From CAYQTO01 sp964420455 (GTDB taxonomy: Bacteria; Sumerlaeota; Sumerlaeia; SLMS01), in assembly GCA_964420455.1 (NCBI GenBank), contig CAYQTO010000016.1, positions 1 to 35,162 of the forward strand: a stretch of DNA of 35,162 nucleotides. The letters are read 5' to 3'. Shown here in pieces: positions 9,601 to 16,836 of this stretch; within the stretch, counting starts at the first letter, position 1; every line of letters begins with the position of its first letter. A program made the translations under genes and the position numbers. The notes below the pieces were generated by a model, which did not search any database, was not told the origin of the DNA, and was given only the letters and a program-made list of their open reading frames with translations.

Positions 9601-9784
9601 TCCCCGCCCGTGCCGCCGCCGCCGTGAACGCCGGCACCCGCGCCACCGTATGCACGTCCGTCAGCGCCAGATACTCCTGCCCGTCCCGCGACGCCTCCCA
9701 ACACAGATCCTCCACCCGCGCGAGCGACTCCCCGACGCTCGCGTCGCTCCGTGCTCCCAGGTGCACAAACTTCTTCGGCGCCAC
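6685..9784 (-). CDS. DnaE-like (C-family DNA polymerase) protein, predicted catalytically inactive, interrupted by an assembly gap
   Basis: About 1,027 residues once the gap is resolved, close to DnaE2 length. The order is degenerate PHP domain, palm/thumb/fingers, helix-hairpin-helix region and OB-like C-terminus. Recognisable landmarks are a DPIRFNLSFE block, the LPLDANYSDWDWIVEG-DALRIGLRIVHG block and an AGAFDSIDSRREVLLAALE block, all characteristic of DnaE2-type alpha subunits. The active site is lost. The PDxDxDF palm motif reads PLLELNI (plus 8575-8595), the third-Asp region (usual LLKVD) reads HGRIAF, and the finger TFGTMAA region reads GEWKPWRAA. The PHP motif HxH is HLGAR and TDH is TDV. 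The start GTG follows GGTGGAGA inside an inverted repeat. It lies 87 bp after the alcohol dehydrogenase, and no imuA or imuB is adjacent. I infer a structural or regulatory paralogue, not a polymerase. Confidence 0.8.
8398..8406 (-). repeat. GTCTATACG word, copy 10
   Basis: In the DnaE-like gene, read V-Y-T. Near copies in the same gene: ATCTATACG at 6946-6954 and GTCTATGCG at 8251-8259. Confidence 0.9.
9450..9459. other. Assembly gap (10 N) inside the DnaE-like gene
   Basis: The N run is flanked on both sides by the same nonamer cccgcgccc (9441-9449 and 9460-9468). Removing the N run and one copy of the nonamer joins the two half-frames exactly: ...LLRLLNRAR continues into ERGSPARPPHLTLEE with no shift. 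The gap is therefore most likely a scaffolding artefact from unmerged overlapping contig ends, not missing sequence or a true frameshift. Confidence 0.9.
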
Positions 9785-9829
9785 GGTCTCTCCACCAGAC
9801 GGATTCGATCCGTGGACCGTGGCGCCGAA
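9774..9829 (-). promoter_or_regulatory. 15-bp inverted repeat enclosing ribosome binding site and start codon of the DnaE-like gene
   Basis: TTCGGCGCCACGGTC (9774-9788) is perfectly repeated in inverse orientation at 9815-9829, with a 26-base spacer. In the spacer, ACGGAT-tcg-ATCCGT could form a smaller nested hairpin. On the minus-strand transcript, the SD-like GGTGGAGA ends in the loop and the GTG start is in the 3' arm. A folded messenger would occlude initiation, suggesting translational control, though a protein-binding palindrome is also possible. Confidence 0.55.
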
Positions 9830-9871
9830 AGGCTCAACACTGTCAACCGGGGTCTCTACCCCTTCCCGCCG

Positions 9872-10882
9872 CTAGCTCCAGTCGTTCTCCAGCACGATCC
9901 GGTACCTCGCCTTGCCTTCCTTCAGGTGCTCCATCGCCTCGTTCACTTTGCTGAAGGGAAAGAACTCTGTCACGGGGGTGATCCCATGCCGCCCGCAAAC
10001 GTCGAGCATCTGGCGGATTGTCCCCGGGCTCCCAACCGGTGTCCCCTTGATCGACTTCTGGCCAAGGATCAGCGGAAACACGGCAGACTTCACCTCCGGC
10101 GCGGCGCCCACCAGGTGCAGAGTTCCCCGCGGCTTCAGCATGCCGATATACGCATCCCAGTCCAGCGGCACGTTTACTGTCACCAGGATCAGGTCGAAGG
10201 TCCCCTGGGCCTTCGCGATGGCGTCGCCGTCCCGTGTGTTCAGGAACCCGTGGGCGCCCAGGCGCCGCGCCTCCTCCTCCTTCGACGGGCTCGTCGAAAA
10301 TGCCGTCACCTCGCACCCAAACGCGGCCAGAAACCGCAGCGCCAGGTGCCCGAGGCCCCCGATCCCCACCACGCCAACGTGGTGACGCGCGTCCAGCCCG
10401 TTTTGGACGATCGGATTGAACACGGTGATTCCGCCACAGAACAGCGGCCCCGCGGTGCGTGGGTCCACCCCTTCGGGCAGGGGGAAAACCCACATGCCCT
10501 GGGCGCGCACCTTCTCCGCAAAGCCCCCGCGGCGCCCCACGATCGTCCCCGCCGCCGTTGTGCAGAGATTGTGGTCGCCCGCAAGACACTGGTCGCAGGA
10601 GGTGCACGACCGCGCCCACCATCCGAGGCCCACCCGCTGGCCCTCCTTCACATGTGTCACGTTCGCCCCCACGGCCGCCGCCGTCCCTGAAACCTCGTGC
10701 CCCGGCACGAACGGATATCCCGTCATGCCCCAGTCGTTCTCAAGCATGCTCAGGTCACTGTGACAGATGCCACAACTCTCCACGGCGATCTCCACCTCGT
10801 CGGCGCCGAGCGGCCCCGGTTCGTATTCGAATGCCTCTAACCGCCGCCCCTGTTCGAGCGACGCATAAGCACGGATCGTCAT
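9872..10882 (-). CDS. Zinc-dependent alcohol dehydrogenase (cinnamyl alcohol dehydrogenase / YahK-like)
   Basis: This 336-residue medium-chain dehydrogenase likely reduces aldehydes with NADPH. The catalytic zinc ligands are C40 (ESCGICHSD) and H62-E63 (PGHE), with a third Cys in LFCGGIT near 149. The structural zinc lobe is C93-x2-C96-x2-C99-x7-C107. The Rossmann glycine motif GIGGLGHLAL follows near 173, and the next strand ends in STSPSKEEEA, typical of the NADP-preferring CAD/YahK subgroup. Length is normal. The start is supported by AAAGGAG seven bases before ATG. It lies 76 bp downstream of the SDR gene and 87 bp upstream of the DnaE-like gene, all on the minus strand, so the three may form one transcript. 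The natural substrate cannot be deduced. Confidence 0.92.
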   Translation of the reverse strand: MTIRAYASLEQGRRLEAFEYEPGPLGADEVEIAVESCGICHSDLSMLENDWGMTGYPFVPGHEVSGTAAAVGANVTHVKEGQRVGLGWWARSCTSCDQCLAGDHNLCTTAAGTIVGRRGGFAEKVRAQGMWVFPLPEGVDPRTAGPLFCGGITVFNPIVQNGLDARHHVGVVGIGGLGHLALRFLAAFGCEVTAFSTSPSKEEEARRLGAHGFLNTRDGDAIAKAQGTFDLILVTVNVPLDWDAYIGMLKPRGTLHLVGAAPEVKSAVFPLILGQKSIKGTPVGSPGTIRQMLDVCGRHGITPVTEFFPFSKVNEAMEHLKEGKARYRIVLENDWS

Positions 10883-10958
10883 TCCTGTCTCCTTTGGGAG
10901 GGATTAGCCAGAAGAGAGCAGGAACTCCGCCGGGGCAAGGAGGGGAACCCGTCCGCCC

Positions 10959-11702
10959 TTATCGTTTGCCCGGTTTCAGTGGGCGAATCTCGTAATAATT
11001 CACCAATGTCCCCTCCGGCGCCGCCAGAACGTGGAGGACCGCCTCGGCAATCCGATCGGTCTCGAGCATCCACGACGTGTCCGCCGGGTTGGCCGCCGGC
11101 AACGCGTCCCGATGAAACCGCGACTCCACCGATCCCGGCGCGATCGTCACCACCCGGACTCCGTCCTCCCGCAACTCCTGCATCAGGCATTCGCCCATCA
11201 TGTTCAGCCCCGCCTTCGCCGCGCAGTAGGCCGTCCCCCGCTTGAAGCCCACCCGCCCGGCAATGCTGCTGATGTTCACAATGGTCCCCGCCCCATGGCG
11301 CCTCAGATGCGGCGCCGCCAGCTTCACCATCGACCATGGCCCCACAAGGTTGATGCGGATCTGCTTCTCGAACTCCTCCGCCGTCATCGCGTCGAGATCC
11401 TGAAACAGCCCGTAGCCCGCATTGTTGACGAGCATGTGCGGCGGCCCTGCGACCTCCACTGCCTCGTCGGCGAATGCGGCGCAGGACTCCCAGGAGGCCA
11501 CATCGAGAGCGAGCGCGTGGGCCCTGCCCCCCTTCGCGATGATGGACTCGGCCACCTGGCCAAGGGCATCAGCGGACCTCGCGCCCAGGCAAACCTCCGC
11601 GCCCGCCCGCGCCAGCGCATGTGCCACCGCCCGCCCGATTCCTCGCGAGGCCCCCGTCACCCACGCCGTCCTCCCCGCCAGAAATGCCGTGTTCGTGCTC
11701 AT
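10959..11702 (-). CDS. Short-chain dehydrogenase/reductase (SDR)
   Basis: This 247-residue classical SDR has the cofactor motif TGASRGIG (16-23), LVNNAG (91-96), catalytic Ser in NISSIAG (145/146) and the Y159-x3-K163 pair in AYCAAKAG. The family catalyses NAD(P)-linked oxidoreduction of alcohols, ketones or sugars in the cytoplasm; the substrate is unknown. I chose ATG at 11702 because GGAGGAG lies six bases upstream. A frame extension ten codons further upstream lacks such a site and would use the Shine-Dalgarno as coding sequence. The C-terminal LVNYYEIRPLKPGKR tail is common in 3-oxoacyl-ACP reductase-like SDRs of the YdfG type. It is first in a possible operon with the alcohol dehydrogenase. 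Confidence 0.9.
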   Translation of the reverse strand: MSTNTAFLAGRTAWVTGASRGIGRAVAHALARAGAEVCLGARSADALGQVAESIIAKGGRAHALALDVASWESCAAFADEAVEVAGPPHMLVNNAGYGLFQDLDAMTAEEFEKQIRINLVGPWSMVKLAAPHLRRHGAGTIVNISSIAGRVGFKRGTAYCAAKAGLNMMGECLMQELREDGVRVVTIAPGSVESRFHRDALPAANPADTSWMLETDRIAEAVLHVLAAPEGTLVNYYEIRPLKPGKR

Positions 11703-12042
11703 GGGAATCTCCTCCCAGGCCGGAATGGCCAACGAAGTCGTAAGGTTTCCGTCGGATCAAGACAGCGGAACTCGTTTTTTTTGAAGGTGAGCGGATGTTG
11801 CCTCTTGACCTCTGGAAAGCGACCCCGTTGCATCATGCCGTCTAGCAGCGGTAAAGGAATTCTCGACTTATCCCCGATCCATCTTCTAGCAGACACGCGC
11901 GACCTTGGAGGAAGCACTCCGGGCGCTGGCCGGTATGGGACAACCGGACGTCTCCCTGCGCGGAAGATCGGGCTTGGCCAGCCGTGGATACCCACCGCCA
12001 TCGCGGACACCAGCAACACCCAGATGAAAAGGACGTTTTCCT
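11703..12042. other. Intergenic region between divergent SDR and cold-shock genes
   Basis: These 340 bases hold no convincing gene. They contain an eight-T run at 11775-11782 without a preceding hairpin. A weak plus-strand promoter-like pair lies at TTGACC (11805-11810), 17 bases, then TTGCAT (11828-11833). The roughly 200 bases after it would form a long leader for the cold-shock gene, as is known for cspA-type genes, but I see no conserved leader element. AAAAGGA lies about nine bases before the cold-shock ATG. Confidence 0.4.
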
Positions 12043-12255
12043 ATGTCAGCACAAACCGGCACCGTGAAGTGGTTCAATGACGCCAAAGGCTACGGATTTA
12101 TTGAATCCGACAATGGCGGCGGCGACCTCTTCGTGCACCACTCGGGAATCACGATGGATGGATTCCGCACCCTCAAGGAAGGCCAACGCGTCGAGTTCGA
12201 GGTGGGTCACGGTCCGAAGGGCCCCAAGGCCGACAAGGTTCGCATCGTCAGTTGA
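12043..12255 (+). CDS. Cold-shock domain protein (CspA family)
   Basis: This 70-residue protein is a single cold-shock domain, a five-stranded OB fold binding single-stranded RNA or DNA as a chaperone. It has the family signature GTVKWFNDAKGYGFIESD at the N-terminus with RNP1 (KGYGFI, 15-20) and RNP2 (LFVHHSGI, 29-36), then LKEGQRVEFEV and a basic C-terminal strand. Length equals the family norm. It is monocistronic: a 340-base leader region precedes it and a strong intrinsic terminator follows about 100 bases after the stop. Confidence 0.97.
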   Translation: MSAQTGTVKWFNDAKGYGFIESDNGGGDLFVHHSGITMDGFRTLKEGQRVEFEVGHGPKGPKADKVRIVS

Positions 12256-12356
12256 GTGACGGGGCCCCAAAGCCCCGCGCCAACCGAATCCACGCCCCCA
12301 CGTTGCGGGCGCCCGTCCCAGCGCCCCGCCACACTACGTAACCCTCAGACCTCTCC

Positions 12357-12394
12357 CACCCCCGTGGATATCCCACGGGGGTGTTTTCCTTTCC
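12357..12394 (+). terminator. Rho-independent terminator of the cold-shock gene
   Basis: CACCCCCGTGG (12357-12367) pairs perfectly with CCACGGGGGTG (12373-12383) around a five-base loop. TTTTCCTTTCC follows immediately. It is oriented with the cold-shock gene. Confidence 0.9.
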
Positions 12395-12515
12395 CTACCC
12401 CTCGCCTTCCAGAGCCCATGATCTTCGCCATCCGGGAAGCGGCCCGCCCCCCCGACCGGATCGAGCGGCGGCTGGTCGACACCCGTCCAACCTCCCGATC
12501 CCCCCGGTCCTCCCG

Positions 12516-12552
12516 AGAAAAGAAAAAGGCGGCGCCTCCCCCGCGCCGCCTT
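12516..12552 (-). terminator. Rho-independent terminator of the ammonium transporter gene
   Basis: On the minus strand AAGGCGGCGC (plus 12543-12552) pairs with GCGCCGCCTT (plus 12526-12535) across a seven-base loop and runs into TTTTTCTTTTC. It lies about 30 bases after the transporter stop. Confidence 0.88.
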
Positions 12553-12581
12553 CTCCGTCGATCGATCGTTGTCGCCGCGGG

Positions 12582-14021
12582 CTATTGGGCCATGGCGCCC
12601 ACACCCCCTGCCTCGGGCTCGCTGGCCGCCGGGTGCGCCCCAAAGCCCCCTCCCGCAAAACCACCGAGCCCCCTTCCGCCCCCGTCCCAGGACGCGCGCG
12701 GATATGCCTCATTACCGTGCTCAATCACGTCCAGACCCGTCATCTCCTCCTCCTCCGACACGCGCAGCAGTCCGGCCATCTTCAGAACGAAGAACAGGGC
12801 GAAGCACGTGGGGAAGACCCAAAGGAACGCCGCCGCAACGCCAATCAGCTGGGTCACCAGCGACGCATCGCCCGCGTCCGCCGCCGCGCTGAAGCCCGGC
12901 AGTGCCAGCGCCACCGTCCCCCACACCCCACACACGCCGTGCACGCTCGCCGCGCCCACCGGATCATCGATCTTCAGTACATATTCCAGAAACAGCACCG
13001 ATCCCACCACCAGCGCCCCGGCAATCAGACCCACCACGATCGCCATCGCCGGGTACATCACGTCGCACCCGGCGGTAATGCCCACCAGGCCCGCGAGGAT
13101 GCCGTTCAGCGTCAGCGCCGTCTCCGGCCGCTTGAACACGACCCATGTGGTCACCATGGCACCGATCGCCCCACCGGCGCCGCTCAGCAGCGTGTTCGCC
13201 GAGATCAGCGCGATCCCCAGACTCGCCCCATCCGTAGACGACCCGGCATTAAACCCGAACCAGCCAAAAAAGAGGATGAACGTCCCCAGCGCTGCGAGCG
13301 GCAGCGAATGGCCGGGGATCGCCACCGGCCGCCCCTCCCGGGTGAACTTGCCCAGCCGTGGGCCCAGCACGATCGCCCCGGCCAGCGCCGCCCAGCCACC
13401 CACCGAGTGCACCACCGTTGATCCCGCAAAGTCCAGGAAACCCCGGCCCTCCAGCCACCCCTCGCCCCCGTCAAACAGCAACGAGCCCCACGCCCACTTC
13501 CCGAACACCGGATACACCAGCACACAGATGAACACCGAATACACCAGATAACCGGTAAACTTGGTCCGCTCCGCCATCGCTCCGGAAACGATCGTCGCCG
13601 CCGTCGCCGCAAACACCACCTGGAACACGAAGAAACAATAGAGCCACGCCTCGTGGACGCCCTCCGGCGGCGTGCCCAGACCAAACAGCGAACTGCCGAC
13701 CCATCCCCCCATCGCCGAGACCCCAAACATCAGCCCGAAACCCACCAGAAAGAACGCCACCGCCCCCACGCTGAAATCCATCACGTTCTTCATGATGATG
13801 TTGCACGCGTTCTTCGCCCGCACGAACCCGCTTTCCACCAGCGCGAAACCCGCCTGCATGAAGAACACGAGGAAGGCCGCCATCAGAGTCCAGATCATCA
13901 TGTAGGGCGTCGGTGGCTCGGGCCCGGCGGAAACGATCTCCGCCTGCGGAAAGGCAACCCCTGCCAGCAGCACGAACATCACCGCTCCCACTCCCGTTTG
14001 ACGTCCAAATCCCTTGATCAT
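12582..14021 (-). CDS. amt: Ammonium transporter (Amt/MEP/Rh family)
   Basis: This 479-residue inner-membrane ammonium channel has a cleavable-looking signal segment (1-27) followed by about eleven membrane helices. The MQAGFALVESGFVRAKN block (55-71) and ERTKF after helix 4 are family hallmarks. The twin pore histidines are H205 (STVVHSVGGWAAL) and H361 (ASVHGVCGVWG), and D198 in FLDFAGST corresponds to the conserved binding-site Asp region. The cytoplasmic C-tail ends in an unusual Gly/Ala-rich stretch of about 40 residues. I prefer ATG at 14021; AAGGAG is 13 bases upstream, which is long. GTG at 14051 with AGAGAGG is an alternative that would add ten residues. No glnK/glnB PII gene accompanies it, unlike many bacteria. 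A sigma70-type promoter lies about 190 bases upstream. Confidence 0.95.
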   Translation of the reverse strand: MIKGFGRQTGVGAVMFVLLAGVAFPQAEIVSAGPEPPTPYMMIWTLMAAFLVFFMQAGFALVESGFVRAKNACNIIMKNVMDFSVGAVAFFLVGFGLMFGVSAMGGWVGSSLFGLGTPPEGVHEAWLYCFFVFQVVFAATAATIVSGAMAERTKFTGYLVYSVFICVLVYPVFGKWAWGSLLFDGGEGWLEGRGFLDFAGSTVVHSVGGWAALAGAIVLGPRLGKFTREGRPVAIPGHSLPLAALGTFILFFGWFGFNAGSSTDGASLGIALISANTLLSGAGGAIGAMVTTWVVFKRPETALTLNGILAGLVGITAGCDVMYPAMAIVVGLIAGALVVGSVLFLEYVLKIDDPVGAASVHGVCGVWGTVALALPGFSAAADAGDASLVTQLIGVAAAFLWVFPTCFALFFVLKMAGLLRVSEEEEMTGLDVIEHGNEAYPRASWDGGGRGLGGFAGGGFGAHPAASEPEAGGVGAMAQ

Positions 14022-14476
14022 CGGAAAAGCACCGCTCCTTGCGCGATTCACCCCTCTCTTGGGGGTGTGGGTTCCGTTTCAGCGCGAAGGCTCGGAACCG
14101 TCCAGTTCACTTCGCAAACCCATTTTTCTCCCTGCCGGAGGCCCGAGCGACAGCGGTTCAAATATGTAAACTCAACCATCATAGAGTTCTATATATTCAG
14201 TGAATAATTATAGCCACTCTTTTCAAGGATGTAAAAATGCACTTTCTGATCAATAAAGACCAATTACGGACTCCTCGCCCCTAAAAGGGGACAAATTCCA
14301 GCCCGAGTGAACCTGCGGTAGGGACATAAATATCTCATAATATTGAGTTTATATATTTATTTTGGTGCTGATAGAGCGACGGAGGAGAAGGAGTAAGGCG
14401 TGCAGTAACCGGTCCAATACATGGCGCCTTGCGGGTAGAAATCCCTTTATTGAGAAAATTGCCCAAGGCATCGTCC
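14022..14476. other. AT-rich intergenic island upstream of amt
   Basis: This stretch of about 455 bases contains no credible gene. Roughly 14155-14380 drops to about 30-40% G+C by eye, against about two-thirds for the window. It holds the amt promoter, several short palindromes (such as CCCCT-aaa-AGGGG at 14280-14290) and one arm of an 11-bp inverted repeat. The low G+C could reflect a regulatory region or a decayed insertion. Confidence 0.6.
14207..14235 (-). promoter_or_regulatory. Sigma70-type promoter directed at amt
   Basis: On the minus strand TTTACA (plus 14230-14235) is followed by exactly 17 bases and then a perfect TATAAT (plus 14207-14212). Transcription would run toward amt with a leader of about 180 bases. 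I see no sigma54-type GG/GC pair, which often controls amt genes. Confidence 0.65.
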
Positions 14477-14483
14477 CTACCGC
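14315..14483. repeat. 11-bp inverted repeat flanking AT-rich DNA
   Basis: GCGGTAGGGAC (14315-14325) recurs inverted as GTCCCTACCGC (14473-14483), 147 bases apart. The right arm overlaps the last codons and stop of the glycosyltransferase. No target-site duplication or transposase is evident, so its meaning is unclear. Confidence 0.4.
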
Positions 14484-15649
14484 TTCTTCATCCCAATGGA
14501 AAAGACCTCGTCGGCCAATTCCAGCCACTCTCTGGCCGTTTCCTCCCACCGGAACCGGGCGACATTTGCGCGCCCGCGGCCGATCAATTCCTCGCGGCGG
14601 CCCGGGTCCAGCGCCTCGCGCAATTTCCCGAGACAATCCTTCGCCGACCGCGCATCGAAAACCAGTGCGGAATCACCCACCACCTCCGCCAGAGAGGTCT
14701 CGCCCGAGCTGACAACCGGGCAACCGGCCGCCTGCGCCTCCAGCGGCGGGAAGCCAAAGCCCTCGTACAGCGAGGGGAAGGCGTAGACGGCCGCCCGCTG
14801 ATACAACAGGCGCAGCGACCGCGAATCCACCGTCCCCAGCCGGACGAGGTTGCCCGGCGGGATCATGTGAAGCGCACGCCGCAGGCGAGGATCCCCTGTC
14901 GTCGGTTTTGACCCGCCCGTCAGCACCAGTTGCAGCTCCGGTCGCTCGCGCACCAGCCGCGCCATCGCATAGGCCAGAACGCGTACGTTCTTTCGCCGGG
15001 ACAGGCCGCCGGTATAAAGCACGTAGGGCTGGCGAACGCCGCGGGCCTCGAGTGCCGCCCAAGCCTCCCGGTCGCCGGTCTCCTTCGACGCGAAACGTCC
15101 CGCATCGATTCCGTGATGAATCACGCGAAAACGCCCGGGGGCGACATCGGGAAACAGGGCCCGGGCGTCCCGCGCCGTCGCTTCCGACACGCAATGGGTG
15201 AGCGCCGCGCGCCGCACCGTCCGAGGCACCATCCTCCGCATATACAGCGAGTCGAGCAGGTGGTACTCGCGCCAGTCGTACTTCTCCGGCTGAGGAAAAT
15301 ACATAAGGTCGTGGAGGGTGGTGAAGCCGGGGATGCGCAGGCCGAGGGGGAGAACCAGCTTGATGTTGTACAGCACCGCGGGCCGAGGCCAGCGGTTGGC
15401 CGCTCGGGCCACCGTCCAGTGGTCCCACAAAAGGCGACTCGATCGGAAGCGGGGGAGGGGCACTTCCACAACGGCGGGATGGCGGACCGGGCACAACCCC
15501 GCCCGCGGCACGAGCACCTGGATGCGGCGGCCTTGCTCCTCCGCCTGGGGAGCCGCGGCGGCCAGCAGCGCGTCGGCCATCTCCCGCACGCCCCCCCAGG
15601 GCACCTCAAAGATGCGGCCCATGAAAAGGATGTCGGGTGGGGCGTTCAT
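14477..15649 (-). CDS. Glycosyltransferase family 4-like (GT-B fold)
   Basis: This 390-residue retaining GT-B glycosyltransferase has an N-terminal acceptor domain (about 1-185) with a GGVREMADAL glycine-rich loop. The donor domain follows: VIHHGID at the junction, YVLYTGGLSRRKN, VRLGTVDSRSLRLLYQRAAVYAFPS, then the EGFGFPPLE E-x7-E nucleotide-sugar motif and AGCPVVSS. It most resembles GT4 mannosyl- or glucosyltransferases of polysaccharide synthesis. I chose ATG at 15649 (AGAGGGAA about eight bases upstream); the open frame extends to 16051 but would overlap the preceding glycosyltransferase by over 350 bases. It is third in a grpE-GT2-GT4 minus-strand row, 38 bp after the GT2 gene. Sugar and acceptor cannot be deduced. 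Confidence 0.88.
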   Translation of the reverse strand: MNAPPDILFMGRIFEVPWGGVREMADALLAAAAPQAEEQGRRIQVLVPRAGLCPVRHPAVVEVPLPRFRSSRLLWDHWTVARAANRWPRPAVLYNIKLVLPLGLRIPGFTTLHDLMYFPQPEKYDWREYHLLDSLYMRRMVPRTVRRAALTHCVSEATARDARALFPDVAPGRFRVIHHGIDAGRFASKETGDREAWAALEARGVRQPYVLYTGGLSRRKNVRVLAYAMARLVRERPELQLVLTGGSKPTTGDPRLRRALHMIPPGNLVRLGTVDSRSLRLLYQRAAVYAFPSLYEGFGFPPLEAQAAGCPVVSSGETSLAEVVGDSALVFDARSAKDCLGKLREALDPGRREELIGRGRANVARFRWEETAREWLELADEVFSIGMKKR

Positions 15650-15687
15650 GGCGCGGTTCCCTCTGATCCGGCCGCCAACGGGGGCAA

Positions 15688-16821
15688 TCAGCTTGTCTTG
15701 CCGCCGTTCGCGAGAAACTCGCGGATCATCGCCACCGGATGATGCAGGGCTGTGGCAAGGGACTGGTCGATGGCGCGAAGGGGCTCGCCGCGCTCGCGGT
15801 AAAGGCGTGTCTGATCGCGCCTCAGGAGGAAGCGCACGCGCCCCGTCGAGGGAATGGCGGCGCCCCAATCGCGGGGCAGTGCAGCGAGGGCCTCGCGAAT
15901 CAACCGCAACTGTGCGGCATTGGAAAGCCCCCGGGTTTCCCGCACCAGGCGGCCGAGGAGCGGCTCGCCGTCCTCGTCCAGAACGGAGGGGTGGCGCTCG
16001 CGGGCGCGCTCCAGAAAAGCGACCGCGCGCTCGCTCCGCCGCGCCCTCCACGCCTCGACCGCCGCATCCATCAGCACCTCCGCCTCCACGCGGCTTCGCA
16101 TCTTCGCGAACACGATCGGCATGTTGTCGTGCTCATACAGCCGGCGCGTCACCCGCAGAAGGGCATCGGTCCGCTCGCCCAACCGGGTCGCGAGGCAATC
16201 GGACAGCAGCCGGTGCCGGCCCGCCGCCTTGCCCAGATGCCAGCCGACCCGTCCCGAAAGGGCGAGCCTTCCCATCAGGTCCCAGTCCTCGCCCGCCTCG
16301 AGGCTTGGGCAAAAAAGCCCCACCGCCATGAGGGCGCTCCGGCGAAACAAGGTCGCCAGGAGCGGCACCGGGTTGCCGGCGAGGAAGCGGCTGGGAGGGT
16401 GAGGCCCCTCGGCCAGGGCCGAGCGGTGGAGCACCATTCCGTGGGGGTCCGTCTGAAAGGAGTTGGCGGTGACGAAGGACAACTCCTCGTGGAGGTCGAG
16501 GAGGCGCGCCATCGGCGTGAGGGCGCCGGGCAGGAGAAGGTCGTTCGGGTCGAGGAGGAGGACGAAACGTCCGCGGGCCTGGCTGATGCCGGTGTTGCGT
16601 GCGGCGGCGACGCCGGCCTTCGGCTGGCGAAGGTAGCGGACCCGGTCGCTTGCCAGGGCGCCTGCCACCCGCGGGGTATTGTCCCGCGAACCGTCGTCGA
16701 CAACAACAACCTCCAGCGCCGCCAAGTCCTGGGAGGCCGCGCTTGCCACCGCCTCGCAAAGCAGGTGGCCCTGATTATAGGTGGCAATGATGACCGAAAC
16801 GAGGGGAGCCGGAGGAGCCAT
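15688..16821 (-). CDS. Glycosyltransferase family 2 protein
   Basis: This 377-residue protein has an inverting GT-A domain in roughly the first 240 residues: VSVIIATYNQ at the N-terminus, VVVDDGS (39-45), AAARNTG (72-78) and the metal-binding D-x-D region as LLLDPNDLL (D91, D94), where the usual second position is altered. EDWDLMGRLA near 180 is the catalytic ED-x-D motif. The C-terminal 130 residues are helical, Arg-rich and unlike standard GT2 tails; they may be an interaction domain. The gene begins 15 bp after the grpE stop and lacks an obvious Shine-Dalgarno, suggesting translational coupling. It is probably cytoplasmic at the membrane, working with the adjacent GT4 enzyme in surface glycan synthesis. 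Confidence 0.87.
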   Translation of the reverse strand: MAPPAPLVSVIIATYNQGHLLCEAVASAASQDLAALEVVVVDDGSRDNTPRVAGALASDRVRYLRQPKAGVAAARNTGISQARGRFVLLLDPNDLLLPGALTPMARLLDLHEELSFVTANSFQTDPHGMVLHRSALAEGPHPPSRFLAGNPVPLLATLFRRSALMAVGLFCPSLEAGEDWDLMGRLALSGRVGWHLGKAAGRHRLLSDCLATRLGERTDALLRVTRRLYEHDNMPIVFAKMRSRVEAEVLMDAAVEAWRARRSERAVAFLERARERHPSVLDEDGEPLLGRLVRETRGLSNAAQLRLIREALAALPRDWGAAIPSTGRVRFLLRRDQTRLYRERGEPLRAIDQSLATALHHPVAMIREFLANGGKTS

Positions 16822-16836
16822 GCGTAGGCGCGCCTC

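Larger units (their letters stand above)
12256..12581. other. Convergent intergenic region with two terminators
   Basis: No gene is visible. The region separates the cold-shock gene from the convergent ammonium transporter and carries one intrinsic terminator for each. A plus-strand open frame from 12256 through 13551 is a shadow of the transporter gene. Confidence 0.7.

Noticed and set aside
12256..13551. 431-residue plus-strand frame after the cold-shock gene
   Set aside because: It runs through two terminators and opposite the amt gene; its Pro/Ser/Thr composition is typical of an antisense shadow.
14022..14476. tRNA or small RNA gene in the amt upstream island
   Set aside because: No cloverleaf, T-loop motif or terminator-bounded structured segment could be found by eye.
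14362..14712. Small plus- and minus-strand frames in the AT-rich island (plus 14362-14712, minus 14349-14636)
   Set aside because: Both extend into the glycosyltransferase coding region in other frames and show no ribosome site or family resemblance.
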